From Verrucomicrobiaceae bacterium UBA1938 (lineage in GTDB: Bacteria > Verrucomicrobiota > Verrucomicrobiia > Verrucomicrobiales > Verrucomicrobiaceae), in the NCBI GenBank assembly GCA_002336895.1, contig DDFC01000036.1:104306-168305 (forward strand): DNA of 64,000 nucleotides, written 5' to 3'. Below are positions 34,344 through 44,200 of this stretch, in pieces. The notes beneath the pieces were generated by a model that was not told the DNA's origin, ran no database searches, and worked only from the letters and a program-made list of their open reading frames with translations. Position 1 is the stretch's first letter, and every line of letters starts with the position of its first letter. The translations under genes and the position numbers were made by a program.

Positions 34344-35971
34344 TCCTTGGAAAGGGACGGCGGGGTCAGATCATCCTCACCATCATCAAGATGTTCGACG
34401 CGAAACAAGGTCATCAACAGACGTCCCGCCCAGCGATATACGTTCTGATGCGCCACCTGGTCGCGCATGAGCCGCATGCACTGCTGCTGTCGTCGGGGTG
34501 TCATGGTCAGGGCAGACTCCACGGCCGCAGCTATTTCTTCAATGGCATAGGGATTGATGGCGAGCGCTTGGGAGAGCTCGCGAGATGCGCCTGTGAATCT
34601 GCTGAGGATGAGCACACCGCGCTCGTCATTGCGGCTTGCTACAAACTCCTTGGCCACCAGATTCATTCCGTCATGGAGGGAGTTGACCATGAAAAAGTCC
34701 GCCATTTGATGGAGTGCCATCATGTCGTCTGGCCCATGATGCTCCTTGAGCAGATACACCGGCTGCCATGAGGGGGTGCCGTATTTTGCATTGATCTGTT
34801 CCACGGCCTGATCCACCGCTTTTTGCTCCGCTCGGTAGGTTTCCAGATTGTCACGGCTCGGCACTGCGATCTGGATGTAGCACATTTTTCCCCGCCAAGC
34901 CGGGTTTGTTTCGAAGAAATACTCAAGTCCGTGGATGCGCTGTGGGATGCCCTTGGAGTAGTCCAGGCGCTCGATGCTGGCCCCGAGCTTGCGCCCCGCC
35001 AGCGCCGGGAACCTGCTCAACCAGCGGCTTTTGGCCGCGCTGACCTCTGGTTCCGCCGCCCGGCGGCTGTCCTCCGCAAAGTCAATGCTGATGGGAAACG
35101 GACGGACGCGAGTGGTGTGTCCGCCACGGATAATTTCGCTGCGGTCCGTGTCCACTCTGGATTCGATGGTACGGTCTGCCGTGTCCAGAAAGTTCTGGCA
35201 GTGGTAGTGCACATGAAAGCTCATCAGGTCATTGCCCAGCAGGCCGTCCAGCAGTTCCTCTCCCCACGGAAAGACACGAAACACCTCGCGGTTAGGCCAT
35301 GGGATGTGCCAGAAATGGGCGCAGATGATTTTCCCGCCGCTCATCTCCCGCAGCATGCGGGGCAGCAGGCAGAAGTGGTAGTCCTGGACAAACACCAGCG
35401 CCTTTCCCCCGGCCGCTTCTTGCAGGACGGCCTCGGCAAAAATGCGGTTGGCTTCCTTGTAGGCCCTCCAGTCGTGCGGCCTGAATTCCGGACGGGTGAA
35501 AGTGATGTGGCACAGCGGCCAGAGGCCCTCGTTTGCCAGTCCGTAGTAAAAGCCACGCTCCAGTTCTGGGGCCAGCCAGACGCGGCGCAGTTTGTAACCT
35601 GGGGCTTCAGGCGGTACCATGACGCAGTCCTGGGCGTCCACAACATCACGATCCGCATTGCCCGCACCATGGGCCACCCATGTGCCTCCGGATGCCATCA
35701 TGATCGGGTGCATTGCCGTGGCCATCCCGCTGGCAGGGCGGATGCACTCCACCCCGCCGTTTTTATCCTTACGGTGCATGAACGGCTCGCGGTTGGAGAC
35801 CACGATGAATTTTCGCCCATTCAGACGTGACTCGATGAGTTGATGCAGCCTTTCCCGGTCCCAGGCATGTTCATGAAGCGGTGAGCGTCCTTTGGAACGC
35901 ATTCTTTTTTCAAATGGCGAGGTCAGCAGCTTTAAAATTGGGCTTCTGCTGCGAGTGATTCCTTTCATCAT
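34340..35971 (-). CDS. otsA: Trehalose-6-phosphate synthase (GT20)
   Basis: A 543-residue retaining glycosyltransferase of family GT20 that joins a nucleotide-activated glucose to glucose 6-phosphate. Motifs: 'FIVVSNREPFMHRK' with the glycine loop 'ASGMATAMHPI', 'GGTWVAHGAGNADR', 'VQDYHFCLLPRML', 'HFWHIPWPNREVFRVFPWG', 'RLDYSKGIPQRIHGLEYFF', and 'MNLVAKEFVASRND' for the nucleotide-sugar diphosphate. The N-terminus is ~55 residues longer than E. coli OtsA. The start is supported by a GGGGGA tract about 10 bases upstream; a second ATG follows immediately at 35968. It is the first gene of the otsA-otsB pair. A glucosylglycerol-phosphate synthase is a less likely alternative because otsB is coupled. 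Confidence 0.93.
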   Translation of the reverse strand: MMKGITRSRSPILKLLTSPFEKRMRSKGRSPLHEHAWDRERLHQLIESRLNGRKFIVVSNREPFMHRKDKNGGVECIRPASGMATAMHPIMMASGGTWVAHGAGNADRDVVDAQDCVMVPPEAPGYKLRRVWLAPELERGFYYGLANEGLWPLCHITFTRPEFRPHDWRAYKEANRIFAEAVLQEAAGGKALVFVQDYHFCLLPRMLREMSGGKIICAHFWHIPWPNREVFRVFPWGEELLDGLLGNDLMSFHVHYHCQNFLDTADRTIESRVDTDRSEIIRGGHTTRVRPFPISIDFAEDSRRAAEPEVSAAKSRWLSRFPALAGRKLGASIERLDYSKGIPQRIHGLEYFFETNPAWRGKMCYIQIAVPSRDNLETYRAEQKAVDQAVEQINAKYGTPSWQPVYLLKEHHGPDDMMALHQMADFFMVNSLHDGMNLVAKEFVASRNDERGVLILSRFTGASRELSQALAINPYAIEEIAAAVESALTMTPRRQQQCMRLMRDQVAHQNVYRWAGRLLMTLFRVEHLDDGEDDLTPPSLSKE

Positions 35972-36238
35972 TCACAATTCCCCCATTCCCGTTCTGGGCA
36001 AACCATCAGCGGTTTAGACCAGTGCTGACAGAACTGCTTATATTGTTGTAAAGCATGCACTGAGAAATGCTCGGGAAAATGAGCTTGGGAGGCGCCATGA
36101 TGCAGCGGGGGGCACGCTTGTCAGAACACTTCATTGGCAGGTCGAACATCACGATGGCAAATGCACATTCGTCCGTCCTCGCTTCATCAAAACCTCGCAT
36201 TAGCAGGGTGTTGCATGATCCGGATTAAACGCGCGGAC

Positions 36239-37600
36239 TCAGCCCACGATCGCCTGCGGCACGCGGCCGTGGACATCGGTAAGGCGATAGTCGCGACCAG
36301 CGTAGCGATAGGTCAGCTTCTCGTGGTCCATGCCGAGCAGATGCAGGATGGTGGCATGAACATCATGCACGTGCATCTTGTCCACGGCAGCTTTGAAGCC
36401 AAAATCATCACTCTGTCCATAGGCCTGACCACCTCGTGCGCCACCACCGGCGAAGAACATGCAAAAGCCATGCGGATTGTGATCGCGGCCGTTGCCATTT
36501 TCACTCACGGGTGTGCGACCAAACTCGCCGCCCCAGACAATAAGCGTATCTTCCAGCATACCGCGTTGCTTGAGATCTCCAATGAGCGCCGCTATGGGGC
36601 GGTCGATGTCCGCCGCGAGTTTGCGCGTCTGCTCGTCGTGTTTGGAATGAGTGTCCCAAGGTTGTCCGTTGCCGTAGTAGAGCTGCACGTAGCGCACGCC
36701 GCGTTCCACCAGACGGCGCGCCATGAGGCAGCCATTGGAGAAATGGCTTTTGCCATAAATCTCGCGCACCTTTTCAGGTTCCAGATTCACATCAAAGGCA
36801 TCCGTGGCGGCAGACTGCATGCGATAGGCAGTTTCCATGGCTTGAATACGACCATTGAGGGCCACGTCTGCTCCGCCACGTGCCGTCAGATGCTCGGCAT
36901 TCAGCGCCTGCATGAGATCGAGCTGGCGGCGCTGATCCGCGCGCGCCAGCTTCTCGTTGGTCAGCCAGGGGATCATCTGCTTCGGATCCAGATTGGAATG
37001 GTTGATGTAGACTCCCTGATGCTGAGCGGGCAGGAAGGCGCTGGTCCACAGCACGGAGAAGCGCACGGGTTTGCCTGGGCAAAGCACCACGAATGAAGGC
37101 AGGTTTGCGTTCTCATTACCCAGGCCGTAGCTCAGCCATGAGCCCATGCTGGGCACGCGCTCGGTCATGGTGCCGTTGTTCATCAGAAGCAGTGCGGGCC
37201 CATGATTGGGATTGTCCGTGTGGCAGGAGCGCAGCACGCAGAGGTCGTCCGCATGCCTGGATAGGTGGGGCAGCAGGTCACTCATCTCCAGTCCGCTCTG
37301 ACCGTGCTTGGAATAGGCATAAGGAGATGCCAGCAGGCCGCCTGTGGGGCGCTCCGTGCGCAGGTCTGCTCCCTCGGGTTTCTGTCCGGAATATTTGATG
37401 AGGCCGGGCTTCGGATCAAAGAAATCCGGACCAAACGGACCGCCGTTCATGAAGAGTTGGATCACCCGCTTGGCCTTTGGCACAAAGTTGGTGCGCGGTG
37501 AGGGCATGCCCTGCAGTGCAGACGCCAGCCCCAGAGAACCCAGGCCACCGCCCATGCGGGAGAGCAGTGCACGACGTGATAGCGCAGAGAGATCGGACAT
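36239..37600 (-). CDS. DUF1501 protein, Tat-exported
   Basis: A 453-residue member of the DUF1501 family (sulfatase/alkaline-phosphatase-like fold), very abundant in Planctomycetota and Verrucomicrobiota. The chosen ATG at 37600 gives a twin-arginine signal ('SRRALLSRMGGGLGSLGLAS'); an ATG nine codons upstream is possible. Family landmarks are 'FMNGGPFGPDFFDPKPGL', 'SCHTDNPNHGPALLLMNNG', 'PSMGSWLSYGLG', 'VQLYYGNGQPWDTHSKHD', 'WGGEFGRTPVSENGNGRDHN' and a C-terminal 'HVHDVHATILHLLGMDHEKL'. In these phyla the gene usually pairs with a DUF1549/DUF1553 cytochrome-like gene; none is adjacent here. Its substrate is unknown. Confidence 0.92.
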   Translation of the reverse strand: MSDLSALSRRALLSRMGGGLGSLGLASALQGMPSPRTNFVPKAKRVIQLFMNGGPFGPDFFDPKPGLIKYSGQKPEGADLRTERPTGGLLASPYAYSKHGQSGLEMSDLLPHLSRHADDLCVLRSCHTDNPNHGPALLLMNNGTMTERVPSMGSWLSYGLGNENANLPSFVVLCPGKPVRFSVLWTSAFLPAQHQGVYINHSNLDPKQMIPWLTNEKLARADQRRQLDLMQALNAEHLTARGGADVALNGRIQAMETAYRMQSAATDAFDVNLEPEKVREIYGKSHFSNGCLMARRLVERGVRYVQLYYGNGQPWDTHSKHDEQTRKLAADIDRPIAALIGDLKQRGMLEDTLIVWGGEFGRTPVSENGNGRDHNPHGFCMFFAGGGARGGQAYGQSDDFGFKAAVDKMHVHDVHATILHLLGMDHEKLTYRYAGRDYRLTDVHGRVPQAIVG

Positions 37601-37799
37601 GCAGAGATGTACGCAGGCAAAAAGCACCCGCTTGCGCGTGTGTGGCAGATTCAGCGTGGCGCAACCTCATCATCCAACAGAGCCTGGGGGGCAGGAGGCT
37701 GGTGCAGCATTTAGCCGATCCTTTGAACGGGTGCTGATGAACATGCGCCCCCTCTTCCCAATCTGTGAGGAGGCAGCACCTGCATGCTCTCCATGCCCT

Positions 37800-38774
37800 T
37801 TAGCGTACGATCACCCGCGTCCCAGGCCGAATGAGTGCAGGCAGGCGGATGGCGTCCCAGTTGGCAAAGCGCACACAGCCTGCGCTACGGGTGCGGCCGA
37901 TGGTGCGCGGCTGCGCGGTGCCGTGCAGGCCGATGCCCGACTTGCTAAGCCCGCACCAGATCACGCCGATGGGGCTGTTTGGGCCGGGGGGGATTTGAAA
38001 GGCCTCCTCACCACGCACGCCCTCTTCCAGGAACTGCTTGTCGTAGCGAAAGGTGGGCGTGGTCATCATGGTCATGACTTTCCAGGTTCCCACAGGGATG
38101 AACTGCGGCTTTCCAGGAGTGATGGGAAAAGCGGCCAGCATGACCTCCTTGTCATCGTACACCGCCGCCATGCGCTCGGTGGTGTCCACCACGATGGTGC
38201 GTGCGCTGAGCACGGTGTCAGTTTTAAAGCTCTGCATCGGCTTGATGTCCTCGATGCGGAAGGACTTCACATTGGGCACCACGACAATGTCTCCGGGCTT
38301 CAACGTGGCCATGTCCTTCTTTGGATTGAGCACGGCCACAAAGGATTCGTCCGTATGGAACCGCTCGGCGATCAGCTCCAACATGCTGCGGTAGGCCATG
38401 AAGGGGTAGGCGCTGGCTTTTTCATAGTCCTCCGGCAGTTCGGTGGTGACGTACTTCACCAGCACGGGCTGGATCTTGAAGGCGGCATAGGCCACAGGCA
38501 CCTCGGCCTCAGCCGCCTCCTGAATGCGCGCCCAGTTGTAGATGTCCTTGAAGCCGTGAGCGTAGTTGTAGTTCACCACCGCCTTGTAAGTGAACTCCCC
38601 CACCGCGCCATCCAGCTTGCCGGGGCCGTAGAGATGCTTGTCCAAAAAGATCTGGATGCGAAGGATCGTGTCACGGTCCTTCGGCACGGAGGGATCGCCC
38701 TTGGCCGGCCCGGTGTCCTGGGCGCGGACCCCGGCCGTGAGCAGGCAGCAGAGCAGGAGGAGGTGTTTCAGCAT
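37800..38774 (-). CDS. L,D-transpeptidase (YkuD) with LysM-like segment
   Basis: A 324-residue exported enzyme. The start at 38774 gives a signal peptide ('MLKHLLLLCCLLTAGVRAQ'). Next come a peptidoglycan-binding-like segment ('RIQIFLDKHLYGPGKLDG') and a LysM-like stretch near residues 150-175 ('ATLKPGDIVVVPNV'). The C-terminal YkuD domain has the catalytic pair His284 in 'GIGLHGTAQPRTIG' and Cys300 in 'RSAGCVRFANWD'. YkuD enzymes form 3-3 crosslinks in peptidoglycan or attach proteins to it, acting in the periplasm. It lies 50 bases downstream of the fusion protease gene on the same strand, so co-transcription is possible. Confidence 0.92.
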   Translation of the reverse strand: MLKHLLLLCCLLTAGVRAQDTGPAKGDPSVPKDRDTILRIQIFLDKHLYGPGKLDGAVGEFTYKAVVNYNYAHGFKDIYNWARIQEAAEAEVPVAYAAFKIQPVLVKYVTTELPEDYEKASAYPFMAYRSMLELIAERFHTDESFVAVLNPKKDMATLKPGDIVVVPNVKSFRIEDIKPMQSFKTDTVLSARTIVVDTTERMAAVYDDKEVMLAAFPITPGKPQFIPVGTWKVMTMMTTPTFRYDKQFLEEGVRGEEAFQIPPGPNSPIGVIWCGLSKSGIGLHGTAQPRTIGRTRSAGCVRFANWDAIRLPALIRPGTRVIVR

Positions 38775-38824
38775 GCGCCCGCATGCTAGTACGCCTTCGG
38801 CGATGAGCAAGGAGGCGCGAGAAA

Positions 38825-41056
38825 CTACTCCCTCAAAGTCTGCATCCAGCGGTCCAGCTGCTGCATGAGCTCCGGCGGGCCGTCTTCGGGGAAGTTCTGG
38901 ATCAGCCAGCCCACATCTTCACGCGCGCCGGCTTTTTCGCCCAGGCGCTGGCGCATCTGCGCGCGGGTCAGTCGCTCGGCAGCGGCCTGAGGATCGATGG
39001 CCAGCACAAGGTTCAGATACGGCAGCGAATCACGCAGGGAACGGCTGTCATCAAAGACGGTGCTCATCAGGTTCCGCAGCATGCGCAGCAGGATGGCCTG
39101 CTTGGTCGTGGGAGACAGAGCGGCCTCGGGAAAACGACCGTCCTCGGTGAGATCCAGCGCCGCCTGCTCCACGGTCACCATCCTGCCGTGTTCAAAGACA
39201 TCCACCAGCTGCAGCTCACCCTCCGGACCGTCGCGGTAGCCCACCATGAACTTCCCGGGCAGCGGCACCCCAAACACACCCTGCACACCTAGAGCGGATG
39301 CCAGTTCAATGTAAAGCACACCCAGCGTGATGGGCAGGCCCTCGCGATCGTCGATGACTTCGTTCAGGTAGCTGTTGGAGCGGTTGCTATAGTCACCACG
39401 GCTGCCGTGAAATCCGTTTTCCTCAAAGAGGTACCGGTTCAGGCGCTTCACCGCCGCAATGGTCCCCTTCTTAATCTCAGGATCATCTTTGAGGTCAAGC
39501 ACCATGGCTTTGAAGCTGCTGAGGTAGGTGCCGATGTCGATCTCGGGATTGTCATGCCGGGCCAGCAGCAGGGAGCAGCGCAGCAGGTTGATCTCCGGCT
39601 CGGGCTTGGCCAGCTCTGAGAGAATCTCCTTGGTCATGGCGCGGCGGTGCAGCTCGCGCTCCAGATCACGCAGCTTGGCAGCCTCCTCCTCCAGCCTGCG
39701 GCGCTGCTCCACCAGCACCCTGCGAGCGGCGGCGGGATTTTCCAGCAGGCCATCGAGCGTCTTGTCAGCCGTGGACGCTGCGGTCACATATTCTTCCACC
39801 TTGGAGCGCAGGCGGGAGGCAAGCTCGGGCTGCAGTGGTTTTTCAGCCAGATCCGTGCCGATGCGGAAGTTGCGAAACTCCGCCACCGTCGTCCTGAATT
39901 TGCACAACCCTGCGGAGCCGCCGCGGATGCCGGTGTCGTCGCTTTCAATGACCTGCTTTCCATTCACAAAGCAGACGATGCGCCCCGGCTCCACACGCAC
40001 GCGCAGGGTGTTCCAGTCGCCAGATTTGTAGGCGTCGCTTGGCACATCGGCGAGGATGGTCCAGGAATAGACATCGGGGCCGTTGAAGCGTGTGAGGCGC
40101 AGCTTCCCGCCGGAGGGATAGAAACCGTAGTGCTTGTCCCCGCCGTCAGAGCAGAAGGTCAGGCCTGCCGCGCCGGATTCGTCGTCCAGTCGCACCGTGG
40201 TGGCGATCTCGAAGGTTTCCTCCGGCACCTTCTGTGTGGAAAGGCATAGCGCACGCCCGCCAAAGCCGCTGCCTGGAAACTCCGAGCGGATCACCCCTGC
40301 ATGCTGCGTCCACTGCGCCCCCAGATGCGATTGCCAGAGCTTCGGATTCAGCGCGCCGATCGTGAGCCAGCGGGACATGGGCACCGGGTTTGGCTTTTCG
40401 ATGAGGTTTTTGAGCTCGTTCACCGGCATGGCAAAGCCGAGGTTGTCCGTCTTGAGAGACTTCAGTGTCAGCAGGCCGAGCACCCTGCCCTGCATGTCCA
40501 GCAGCGGGCCGCCGCTGTTTCCTTTCTCGATGGGCACAGCCACCTGCAGCATTTCCGTGCCATCGACATCGCGGGTGGCAGAGAGCACCCCCTGCACTAT
40601 GCTGAAAGCCAGCCCCTCGGGCGCGCCCATGGCTACAATGGGATCTCCCTGCTGCACCATGCTGGAGTCTCCCAGCGGAAGCGGCTTGAGCCCCTTGGCG
40701 TCGATTTTCAGCAAGGCCAGGTCATGATGGCTGTCGCTGGCCTGCACCACGGACACATCGTGGGTCTTGCCATCGTGCATTTCGATCTGCAGCCTGCGCG
40801 CCTCGCCAATGACATGCAAATTTGTGGCGATAAGCCCGTCCTCGCTGACCACGAATCCTGAACCGATACCGTCTGTGCCCTCGCGCCCGATCTGGGTGAT
40901 CTTTACCAAAGATGGGCGGATGGCCGCTGCGAGCTCGGCAGCGGTGCGGGCTGCGGGTTGCGCGGGCTTGGACGCCGGAGCTGACTTCGGTTTGGAAGCT
41001 CCGTGCGCCTGACCAAGCATCAGGCTGGTGAGTAGCAAAAGGTAAACCGGGCGCAT
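38825..41056 (-). CDS. Fusion protein: trypsin-like protease, DUF1080-like domain, SirB1 transglutaminase-like domain
   Basis: A 743-residue exported protein with a signal peptide ('VYLLLLTSLMLGQAHGA'). Residues ~40-220 are an S1C (DegP-like) protease with the triad His81 ('ATNLHVIGEA'), Asp112 ('HHDLALLKID') and Ser181 ('KGNSGGPLLDMQG'). No PDZ domain follows. Residues ~240-400 resemble the DUF1080 / LamG-like sandwich ('FEIATTVRLDDESGAAGLTF', 'SGDWNTLRVRVEPGRIVCFV'). After a coiled-coil stretch (~405-470, rich in Arg/Glu), residues ~480-740 match the SirB1/Transglut_core2 family ('REGLPITLGVLYIELASALG', 'GVPLPGKFMVGYRD') with TPR-like helices. Each domain is known; the combination is unusual. 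It may bind and process an envelope glycoprotein or polymer. Confidence 0.85.
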   Translation of the reverse strand: MRPVYLLLLTSLMLGQAHGASKPKSAPASKPAQPAARTAAELAAAIRPSLVKITQIGREGTDGIGSGFVVSEDGLIATNLHVIGEARRLQIEMHDGKTHDVSVVQASDSHHDLALLKIDAKGLKPLPLGDSSMVQQGDPIVAMGAPEGLAFSIVQGVLSATRDVDGTEMLQVAVPIEKGNSGGPLLDMQGRVLGLLTLKSLKTDNLGFAMPVNELKNLIEKPNPVPMSRWLTIGALNPKLWQSHLGAQWTQHAGVIRSEFPGSGFGGRALCLSTQKVPEETFEIATTVRLDDESGAAGLTFCSDGGDKHYGFYPSGGKLRLTRFNGPDVYSWTILADVPSDAYKSGDWNTLRVRVEPGRIVCFVNGKQVIESDDTGIRGGSAGLCKFRTTVAEFRNFRIGTDLAEKPLQPELASRLRSKVEEYVTAASTADKTLDGLLENPAAARRVLVEQRRRLEEEAAKLRDLERELHRRAMTKEILSELAKPEPEINLLRCSLLLARHDNPEIDIGTYLSSFKAMVLDLKDDPEIKKGTIAAVKRLNRYLFEENGFHGSRGDYSNRSNSYLNEVIDDREGLPITLGVLYIELASALGVQGVFGVPLPGKFMVGYRDGPEGELQLVDVFEHGRMVTVEQAALDLTEDGRFPEAALSPTTKQAILLRMLRNLMSTVFDDSRSLRDSLPYLNLVLAIDPQAAAERLTRAQMRQRLGEKAGAREDVGWLIQNFPEDGPPELMQQLDRWMQTLRE

Positions 41057-41258
41057 GGGAGAATGTTAATGCAGGAAACGCGCCAGACGAGCGATTCCAT
41101 GCAGGCCAAATGATTCAGAAAGCCTTCCAGCTCTCCTTAAAGGGCCCGGAATCTATCTGGCAGTGAAAATCGTGTGCAAGGAAGCCCCTGGAGGCTCTTT
41201 TTTCTACCTCCCCATCCTTCCAGATTGCGGTTTGCCCGCTCCTCTTCCAAAAATCCCC

Positions 41259-44200
41259 ATGCGCCCAATCACGCTGCTCTCCTGCCTTGCCCTCATCTCC
41301 GCACTGCATGCGGAGGAGTTTCCCAAGCCCTTCAACACCGAGAAGGGCGACCCCATGCCCGCCGAGGAGGTGGCGCGGACGATGGAGCTGCCAAAGGGCT
41401 TCAAGTGCGTGGTCTTTGCCGCAGAGCCGGACGTGCAGCAGCCCATCGCCATGAGCTGGGATGCCAAAGGCCGCCTCTGGGTGGCGGAAAACTACACCTA
41501 TGCCGAGAACCCCATGCGCTGGGACACCAAGCTGCGGGACCGCATCATCATCCTGGAAGACAAGGACGGCGACGGCAAGCACGATGGGCGCAAGGTCTTC
41601 TGGGAAGGCGGAAGCTACCTGACCAGCGTGGAGATCGGCTACGGCGGCGTGTGGGTGCTGAACAATGGCACGCTGAGCTTCATCGCTGACAAAAACGGCG
41701 ACGACATCCCCGATGGCGAGCCCGAGGTGCTGCTGGATGGATTCAATGTGAAGACCATCGGCCACAACATCGTCAACGGACTGCGCTGGGGCCCGGACGG
41801 CTGGCTGTATGGACGCCACGGCATCACCGACACCTCCAGCGTGGGCGCACCCGGCACGCCTGCGGACAAGCGTGTGCGCATGAACTGCGCCATCTGGCGC
41901 TACCACCCCACGCAAAAGATTCTGGAAACCGTCTGCCACGGAGGCACCAATTCCTGGGGCCATGACTGGACGGCGAATGGCGAGCTCTTTTTCATCAACA
42001 CCGTCATCGGCCATCTCTGGCACGGCATCCCCGGCGCGTACTACCGCCGCATGTTTGGCACGCATCTCAATCCGCATGTGTATGAGATCATCGAGCAGAC
42101 CGCAGACCACTTCCACTGGGACAGCGGCACGGAGAAGTGGGACACCATCCGCAAAGGCGGCGCCAGCGCCAAGACCGACGAACTCGGCGGTGGCCACGCG
42201 CACGTGGGCATGCTCATCTATCAGGGCGGCCTGTGGCCCAAGGAATACCAGGGAGCCGTACTCACCTGCAATCTGCATGGCAACCGCATCAACGTGGACA
42301 AGTTGGAGCGCCAGGGCTGCGGCTACGTGGGCAAGCACGCCACTGATTTCATGAAGGCCAAGGACAAGTGGTTCCGCGGCATCGACCTCCTCACCTGCCC
42401 CGATGGCAACGTCATCGTCTCCGACTGGAGCGACGGCGGCGAGTGCCACGACAACGACGGCGTGCACCGCACCAGCGGCCGCATTTACAAGATTGTGTAT
42501 GGGGAGTCCAAAAAAGTTGAGCCGATCAATGTGGCGGCGATGAAGGATGAGGCACTGCTGAAACTGCTGGCTTCGCCGAATAACTGGTGGGTCAGACAGG
42601 CGTCACTTGAACTGCAATCCAGGCCTGCCGAGTACGGCCAAAGCTTAATAAAAAAAGCTGCCGTTATCGCCCCAGTCCTGATGAAAGGAGTCACTACTGA
42701 GAACATCGGCAGCCGTCTTGGTTTGGTTTATGCCCTAAATGAAGAAATATCCTTCATCATTGGATCCCAGGCATTGGCTGGCAAGTTGCGTAACCCTGAA
42801 GAATCAGTTCGTTCGGCCGCTGTCAGGCTGATGGCCAGCATGGATTGGAATGGGTGGATCGAAGAACACAAAAAAATCGACAGGGATAAGCCACAACAAA
42901 ACTTTAGAGGCCATAGCACAGGCGGAGAAGCCCCCGAAAAAACAATCACAGAGCTTTTGCCACACGCTGTAAAACTAGCATCCGACGAAACGTCTGGACT
43001 GGTGCGCTTGCAGCTCGCGTCGCTTTTACAGAGGCTGCCATTGCAATTGCGCTGGCCCATCGCCACTGCTCTGGCCAAGCACGCGGAAGACGCCGATGAC
43101 CGCCAGCAGCCTCTCATGATCTGGTATGGCATCGAGCCTGCAGTGGCTGCCGATCCGCTGAAGGGTGTGGAGCTGATCAAGGAGGCGAAGCTGCCCACCG
43201 TGCGACGCCTTGTGGCGCGCCGCATCGCGGAGATGATCGAAGCGAAGCCGGAAGCGGTGGATGCGCTGGTGGCACTGATGACGAACAGCACCGACGCGCA
43301 GGAAGACGTGCTCGCGGGACTTGCCGCAGGGCTGGATGGTTTCAGCTCCGCGAAGAAGCCAACGGGCTGGGATGAGTTTGCCGCCAAGGCTTCTGCCGAC
43401 AAAACTGGAGACACCGAACACGCCAAAGCCCGCGCCTCCAGCATCCAAGCCCTCTCCATGGTCTTCGGCAGCGGCCGCGCCTCAGACGAGCTGATTGCCA
43501 TCGTGAAAAACGGCGAGGGCGATGCCAATGCGCGCCTCAATGCTTTTAAAAGCCTGACCCGCACCGCCAAGCCGGAACTGCTCTCCGTGATCCGCAGCCA
43601 GATCAATGACAAGGTGCTGGGCACCGACGCACGCAAGGCGCTGGCGGCTTATGATGACCCGAACATCCCCAAGGCCATGCTCAATCCCTGGCCGGGCCGC
43701 AGTGAAGAACAGCAGGCCGCCACTGTAGCCACTCTGACCACCCGCCCCAGCTATGCCAAGGCGCTGCTGGAAGCCATCCGCGATAAAAAGGTGCCCACCT
43801 CCGTGCTCTCCCCCTTCCAGGCACGTCAGATCCGCAGCCTGGGTGATGAATCCGTGACCAAGCTGCTGGTGGAAGCCTGGGGCGAGATCCGCGACACGCC
43901 CGAAGCAAAGAAGGCCGAGTTTGCCAAATGGGAAGGACTGCTAACGAAGGACACGCTGGCCAAGGCAGATCCCTCCAAAGGCCGCATGCTCTTCACCGCC
44001 GTGTGCAGCGCCTGCCATAAGATGTATGGCCAGGGCGGCGCCATCGGCCCCGAACTGACCGGCAGCGACCGCCACAACCTGAAGTACCTCCTCGAAAACA
44101 TCCTGGATCCCAGCGCCGTGGTGCCTGCGGACTTCCGCGTGAGCGTGCTCAATCTCAAAGACGGCCGCACCATCACCGGTGTCATCCCCGAGCAGACAGA

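Noticed and set aside
36134..37096. 320-codon plus-strand frame opposite the DUF1501 gene
   Set aside because: Antisense shadow; the DUF1501 motifs fix the coding strand.
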